Source: Alphaproteobacteria bacterium (GTDB lineage Bacteria > Pseudomonadota > Alphaproteobacteria > Sphingomonadales > Emcibacteraceae). From it: a stretch of 9,443 bases of DNA. A model generated the notes under the pieces. It did no database searches, was not told the origin of the DNA, and was given only the letters and a program-made list of their open reading frames with translations. The stretch spans positions 1 to 9,443 of the forward strand of contig JAUILB010000091.1 in NCBI GenBank assembly GCA_030432815.1. Reading direction: 5' to 3'. Positions 6,715 to 9,443 of the stretch are shown piece by piece; the first letter of the stretch is position 1, and every line of letters begins with the position of its first letter. The translations under genes and the position numbers were made by a program.

Positions 6715-9117
6715 TTACTGGGTATTAACCTGTAATTTTTTGTAAGATTGCGGCCTTCCTGCTGCGGCATTGATAATCATATCGGGCATAACCGGTGTGC
6801 GGTTAAAATAATGTCCATCTAGAGCATCGGAAATGGCACAAACAAGTGCTGATGCCGCGCATCCCATGAGCGGTTCACCAATTCCTTTGGCGCCAACCGG
6901 GTTATGTGGGTCGGGTTTATCAACAGCACCTGTGATCATATCAGACGGTACATCCAATATGGAAGGAGGCTTTGCCTGATATAGACCGACATTTGCCGGC
7001 AGACCATTTTGGGGGTCATAAACCGATTTTTCCATTGCAGCCATGCCAATGCCCATCACGGCGCCGCCTCTGATCTGCTGATCCAGTCCCTGTGGATGCA
7101 AAACGGTGCCGCAGTCTGCCGTTGCGACATAATCAAGAATTTCATACTTTCCAGTTTCCAGATCAAGTTCGATCATCATAAAACCGGTTGCCAGTGCCGG
7201 TACTGTTTCATTAAGTGGTATATTATCCTTTGCAACACCGACAAGCCCGCTTCCGGCAATCCCGGCGGCAGATTTTCGCGTCAGGATAAAGATATCATCA
7301 GGGACTTCTTGCCCGTCATATATGCCGCCAAGCTCTATGGCGCGGGCTGCTACCTGTGCCATGGTCATTACCTTGCTTTCATCATTCACTGCATATACCG
7401 TTTCATCGCGTAGTTCATAATCGGCCGGTTCGCCGCCCATGTCCATTGCGGCAATTTCCTGAATTTTGGTTTTTGCATCCATGGCGGCAGCATAATTTGT
7501 CCGAGTGGTGGTAAAGGATGTGTTGCTGCCAAACTGCCCAAGCACCCACGGCAGGTTTTTGCGGCTGTCACCAGCTTCAATGATGCAGTTTTCCCATGAA
7601 AAACCAAGTACTTCTGCGGCGACACGTGTAGTTGTTGCGTAGGAATATGTTCCAAGATTACCAACACCGGAATGGATGTGAAGCTTTCCGTCAGGTTTGA
7701 TGCACAGCAGACCGTCAAAGCCACTTGATCCTGCAGAATGGTAGGCCTGACCAATGCCGATGCCGATTACTTTTGTGCCGTTTCTTTTGCCGCTTTGGGC
7801 GATTTTTTCAGCATAGTTAAATTTTTCGGCTCCCATCGCCAGGGCTTCTGGCATATATGAACTGGTTATACCATGCTGATCACCATCATAATGTGTCTCA
7901 TGATCCGGTGCGTTGATTTGGCGGATTTTAAGGCGATCAATACCAAGTTCTTTTGCCGCTTTATCCATCAGCGGTTCCATAATTACGGCCATTTGGTTTT
8001 GCCCCGGTCCACGCTGTGCACCACATGGCGGGCGATTGGTCATCACAGGAACACCACGCCAACGCATGGAAATGGGGGTATATACAAGTGAAAGCGCGCC
8101 GCCCGCACTTGATAGATCGGGAAAACCGGCATCTGGGCCATTTTGCTGAACAACATAAAGATCGGCGGCTAATAAGCGTCCATTCTGATCAAATCCAAGC
8201 TTCACCTGTCCCTGAAACCCTGAACGGGCGGAACCAAGATAATATTCTTCCGCGCGGGTAATTCTGAGCATGCATGGACGACCGATCTTCTTTGACATAA
8301 AGGCAGGAATAAACATGCAGGGATAGGCACTGCCCTTTGAACCAAACCCGCCACCACAAAATTCCGCGATGTAGATAATATCTTCGGACGGTATTCCCAA
8401 TGTTTGCGAAAGGCCTGGCATCACAAAACTTTGACTTTGTGTTGATCCATAAAGATAACATTTACCATTTTGCCAATAAGACATTGAACTACGAGGTTCC
8501 ATGCTGTGATGGCTGTTTGCTGCTGTAACAAAGCTTTCATCAATTATATAGGCCGCCTGTTCAAATCCGGCATCGATATCACCGTAACTCCATTCTTTTG
8601 AAGGCTCTCCCATTGGCAGTTTGTCTTCGCCTGCCTCCGCAAAATCACGGGCTGTCCACTTTATTTTTTTGGTTTCAAAACCGCGTGTGGCTGAATTCAT
8701 ATCATCATAAACATCGGGGCCACCCGGAAAAAGGCTGGTGAGCGGATCAATGGTAAATGGCAACACTTCATATTCCACCTTCACTTTTTCAATGGCTTCC
8801 GCGGCGATGGCTTCTGTTTCAGCCGCAATTGCAAGGATGGGTTCACCAACATATTTAGGATGATTGGTAAGCATTGGAACGCCGGGTTCAGGAGGCGTCG
8901 GCACGTCATCTTCGGTCAGGATGCCAACAACGCCATTCATGGCCAGTGCTTCGCTTGCATCAATATTTGTGACCCTGCCGTGCGGCATGGGACTAAGAAG
9001 CATTTTTACATAAACCATGCCATCAACTTTAAAGTCTTCAGCATATTTTGCGCTGCCGGAAACCTTTGCCCGGACGTCAGGCGGGGTAAAATTTTTGCCG
9101 ATGATATTATAAGCCAT
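6715..9117 (-). CDS. Xanthine dehydrogenase-family molybdenum hydroxylase, large (molybdopterin-binding) subunit
   Basis: This 800-residue protein has the normal length for a separate large subunit. The N-terminal a/b hammerhead domain begins at VRAKVSGSAKYAEDF (15-29) and includes HPKYVGEPILAIAA (86-99). Molybdopterin contacts are seen in EFCGGGFGSKGSAYP (252-266) and RPPCGAQRGPGQNQ (362-375). The catalytic glutamate is E748 in VGAKGIGEPLMG (741-752). SGVGNLGTYSYATTTRVAAEVLG (483-505) stands where most relatives have a GQG motif, so the usual cofactor-contacting glutamine is not obvious. The AYRCSFR-type CO dehydrogenase active-site loop is absent, so this is not CoxL. The enzyme would hydroxylate an aldehyde or electron-poor ring carbon with water as oxygen donor. 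It needs 2Fe-2S and FAD subunits, which are not in this window and may be upstream beyond the right edge. AGGGAG (9124-9129) precedes the ATG by six bases. It lies downstream of the alcohol dehydrogenase gene on the same strand. Confidence 0.9.
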   Translation of the reverse strand: MAYNIIGKNFTPPDVRAKVSGSAKYAEDFKVDGMVYVKMLLSPMPHGRVTNIDASEALAMNGVVGILTEDDVPTPPEPGVPMLTNHPKYVGEPILAIAAETEAIAAEAIEKVKVEYEVLPFTIDPLTSLFPGGPDVYDDMNSATRGFETKKIKWTARDFAEAGEDKLPMGEPSKEWSYGDIDAGFEQAAYIIDESFVTAANSHHSMEPRSSMSYWQNGKCYLYGSTQSQSFVMPGLSQTLGIPSEDIIYIAEFCGGGFGSKGSAYPCMFIPAFMSKKIGRPCMLRITRAEEYYLGSARSGFQGQVKLGFDQNGRLLAADLYVVQQNGPDAGFPDLSSAGGALSLVYTPISMRWRGVPVMTNRPPCGAQRGPGQNQMAVIMEPLMDKAAKELGIDRLKIRQINAPDHETHYDGDQHGITSSYMPEALAMGAEKFNYAEKIAQSGKRNGTKVIGIGIGQAYHSAGSSGFDGLLCIKPDGKLHIHSGVGNLGTYSYATTTRVAAEVLGFSWENCIIEAGDSRKNLPWVLGQFGSNTSFTTTRTNYAAAMDAKTKIQEIAAMDMGGEPADYELRDETVYAVNDESKVMTMAQVAARAIELGGIYDGQEVPDDIFILTRKSAAGIAGSGLVGVAKDNIPLNETVPALATGFMMIELDLETGKYEILDYVATADCGTVLHPQGLDQQIRGGAVMGIGMAAMEKSVYDPQNGLPANVGLYQAKPPSILDVPSDMITGAVDKPDPHNPVGAKGIGEPLMGCAASALVCAISDALDGHYFNRTPVMPDMIINAAAGRPQSYKKLQVNTQ

Positions 9118-9189
9118 GATGTGCTCCCTGATTATTGTTATGATTGATTTTAAGTGCTTGCTACATGTATTGCAATGTGAAAACTATTA
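9118..9189 (-). promoter_or_regulatory. Intergenic region with possible promoter for the molybdenum hydroxylase gene
   Basis: On the minus strand TTGCAA (9170-9175) is spaced 17 bases from TAAAAT (9147-9152), a reasonable sigma-70-like pair. Just downstream, ATCATAACA (9136-9144) matches the right half of the palindrome in front of the dioxygenase gene (3436-3453), but the left arm is missing. The gap of 72 bases is long for a tightly coupled operon. The gene may therefore be transcribed both from here and by read-through. Confidence 0.35.
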
Positions 9190-9443
9190 TCAGAATGGTT
9201 CCGGAACGACTCCTATATAGGCTTGTTGAAGCATTTCGCGGACTGACTCAAAATCTACCGATTTTGGATTATAAGATGTGCGTTCAACAGTTTCTTTAGC
9301 GGCACGGTCAAGGTCTTCTTCACGCATTCCAAGTTCCCTTAAACTTTTTGGAACACCTATACTGGTCGCAAAATCATAAATTCCCTTTGATGCACTTGTT
9401 GTGTTCATTGCCTTTTTTATCTGCTTCATAGCGTTTGGTGCGG
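9190..9443 (-). CDS. Iron-containing alcohol dehydrogenase / maleylacetate reductase-like protein, C-terminal end
   Basis: Only the last 83 residues are inside the window. The frame is open to the right edge, and the ATG at 9427-9429 is internal rather than a start. APNAMKQIKKAM is followed by GIYDFATSIGVPKSLRELGMREEDLDRAAKET and then YNPKSVDFESVREMLQQAYIG. This is the closing helical domain of the Fe-dependent alcohol dehydrogenase superfamily. The short GIYDFATSIGVPKSLRELGM helix pair and the N-P-K/R-x-V stretch resemble maleylacetate reductases, which reduce maleylacetate to 3-oxoadipate. The iron-binding histidines would lie upstream out of view, so the subfamily cannot be settled. It shares strand with the molybdenum hydroxylase gene 72 bases downstream and probably belongs to the same catabolic operon. 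Confidence 0.8.
   Translation of the reverse strand, partial: APNAMKQIKKAMNTTSASKGIYDFATSIGVPKSLRELGMREEDLDRAAKETVERTSYNPKSVDFESVREMLQQAYIGVVPEPF

Noticed and set aside
7386..7754. Open frame of 122 codons on the same strand as the molybdenum hydroxylase gene
   Set aside because: It lies wholly inside that well-supported gene in another frame and shows no recognisable domain.
6715..9117. Identification as carbon monoxide dehydrogenase CoxL
   Set aside because: The AYRCSFR-type active-site loop is missing; the corresponding segment reads PPCGAQRGPG.
9427..9429. ATG near the right edge as start of a small 79-residue gene
   Set aside because: The frame stays open upstream with APNA, and the sequence is the C-terminal domain of a much longer Fe-alcohol dehydrogenase.

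Overview
The window looks like chromosomal DNA from a proteobacterium, most likely an alphaproteobacterium of moderate-to-low GC and possibly marine. This is inference. The DUF188 protein (2412-2924) has the RDLKAHLRETGE region and the C-terminal FTKNDRSNFLQQLE pattern that I associate with alphaproteobacterial members rather than enterobacterial YaiI. An exported lipoprotein sulfatase beside a multiheme cytochrome also fits a marine heterotroph. I saw no rRNA, tRNA, CRISPR array, insertion sequence or integration site.

Left part (1-2924). A partial minus-strand gene encodes a membrane-anchored multiheme c-type cytochrome with two CxxCH motifs. It is divergent from a plus-strand AtsA-like lipoprotein sulfatase. 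The sulfatase runs tail to tail, with no intergenic base, into a minus-strand UPF0178/DUF188 gene whose start is not straightforward.

Centre (2890-6714). This is a compact plus-strand aromatic-catabolism cassette: a MarR-family regulator with a TTG start, a class III (LigB-type) extradiol ring-cleavage dioxygenase, two tandem RraA/HMG-aldolase-fold proteins, and a flavin reductase fused to a C-terminal MarR-like winged-helix domain. Spacings between the last four genes are 10, 3 and 26 bases. Two near-identical operator-like elements (15 of 18 positions shared) lie over the predicted -10 boxes upstream of marR and of the dioxygenase gene. This suggests one regulator controlling itself and the cassette.

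Right part (6715-9443). A minus-strand operon converges on the cassette, again with no gap. It comprises the C-terminal end of an iron-containing alcohol dehydrogenase/maleylacetate reductase followed by the large subunit of a xanthine-dehydrogenase-family molybdenum hydroxylase. Its FAD and 2Fe-2S partner subunits are not in view.

Taken together (inference), the region may encode degradation of an aromatic or N-heteroaromatic compound. The molybdenum hydroxylase and/or a two-component flavin monooxygenase fed by the flavin reductase would hydroxylate the substrate. The extradiol dioxygenase would open the ring, and the RraA-like enzymes would cleave an oxo-acid intermediate. The substrate cannot be named from this window.
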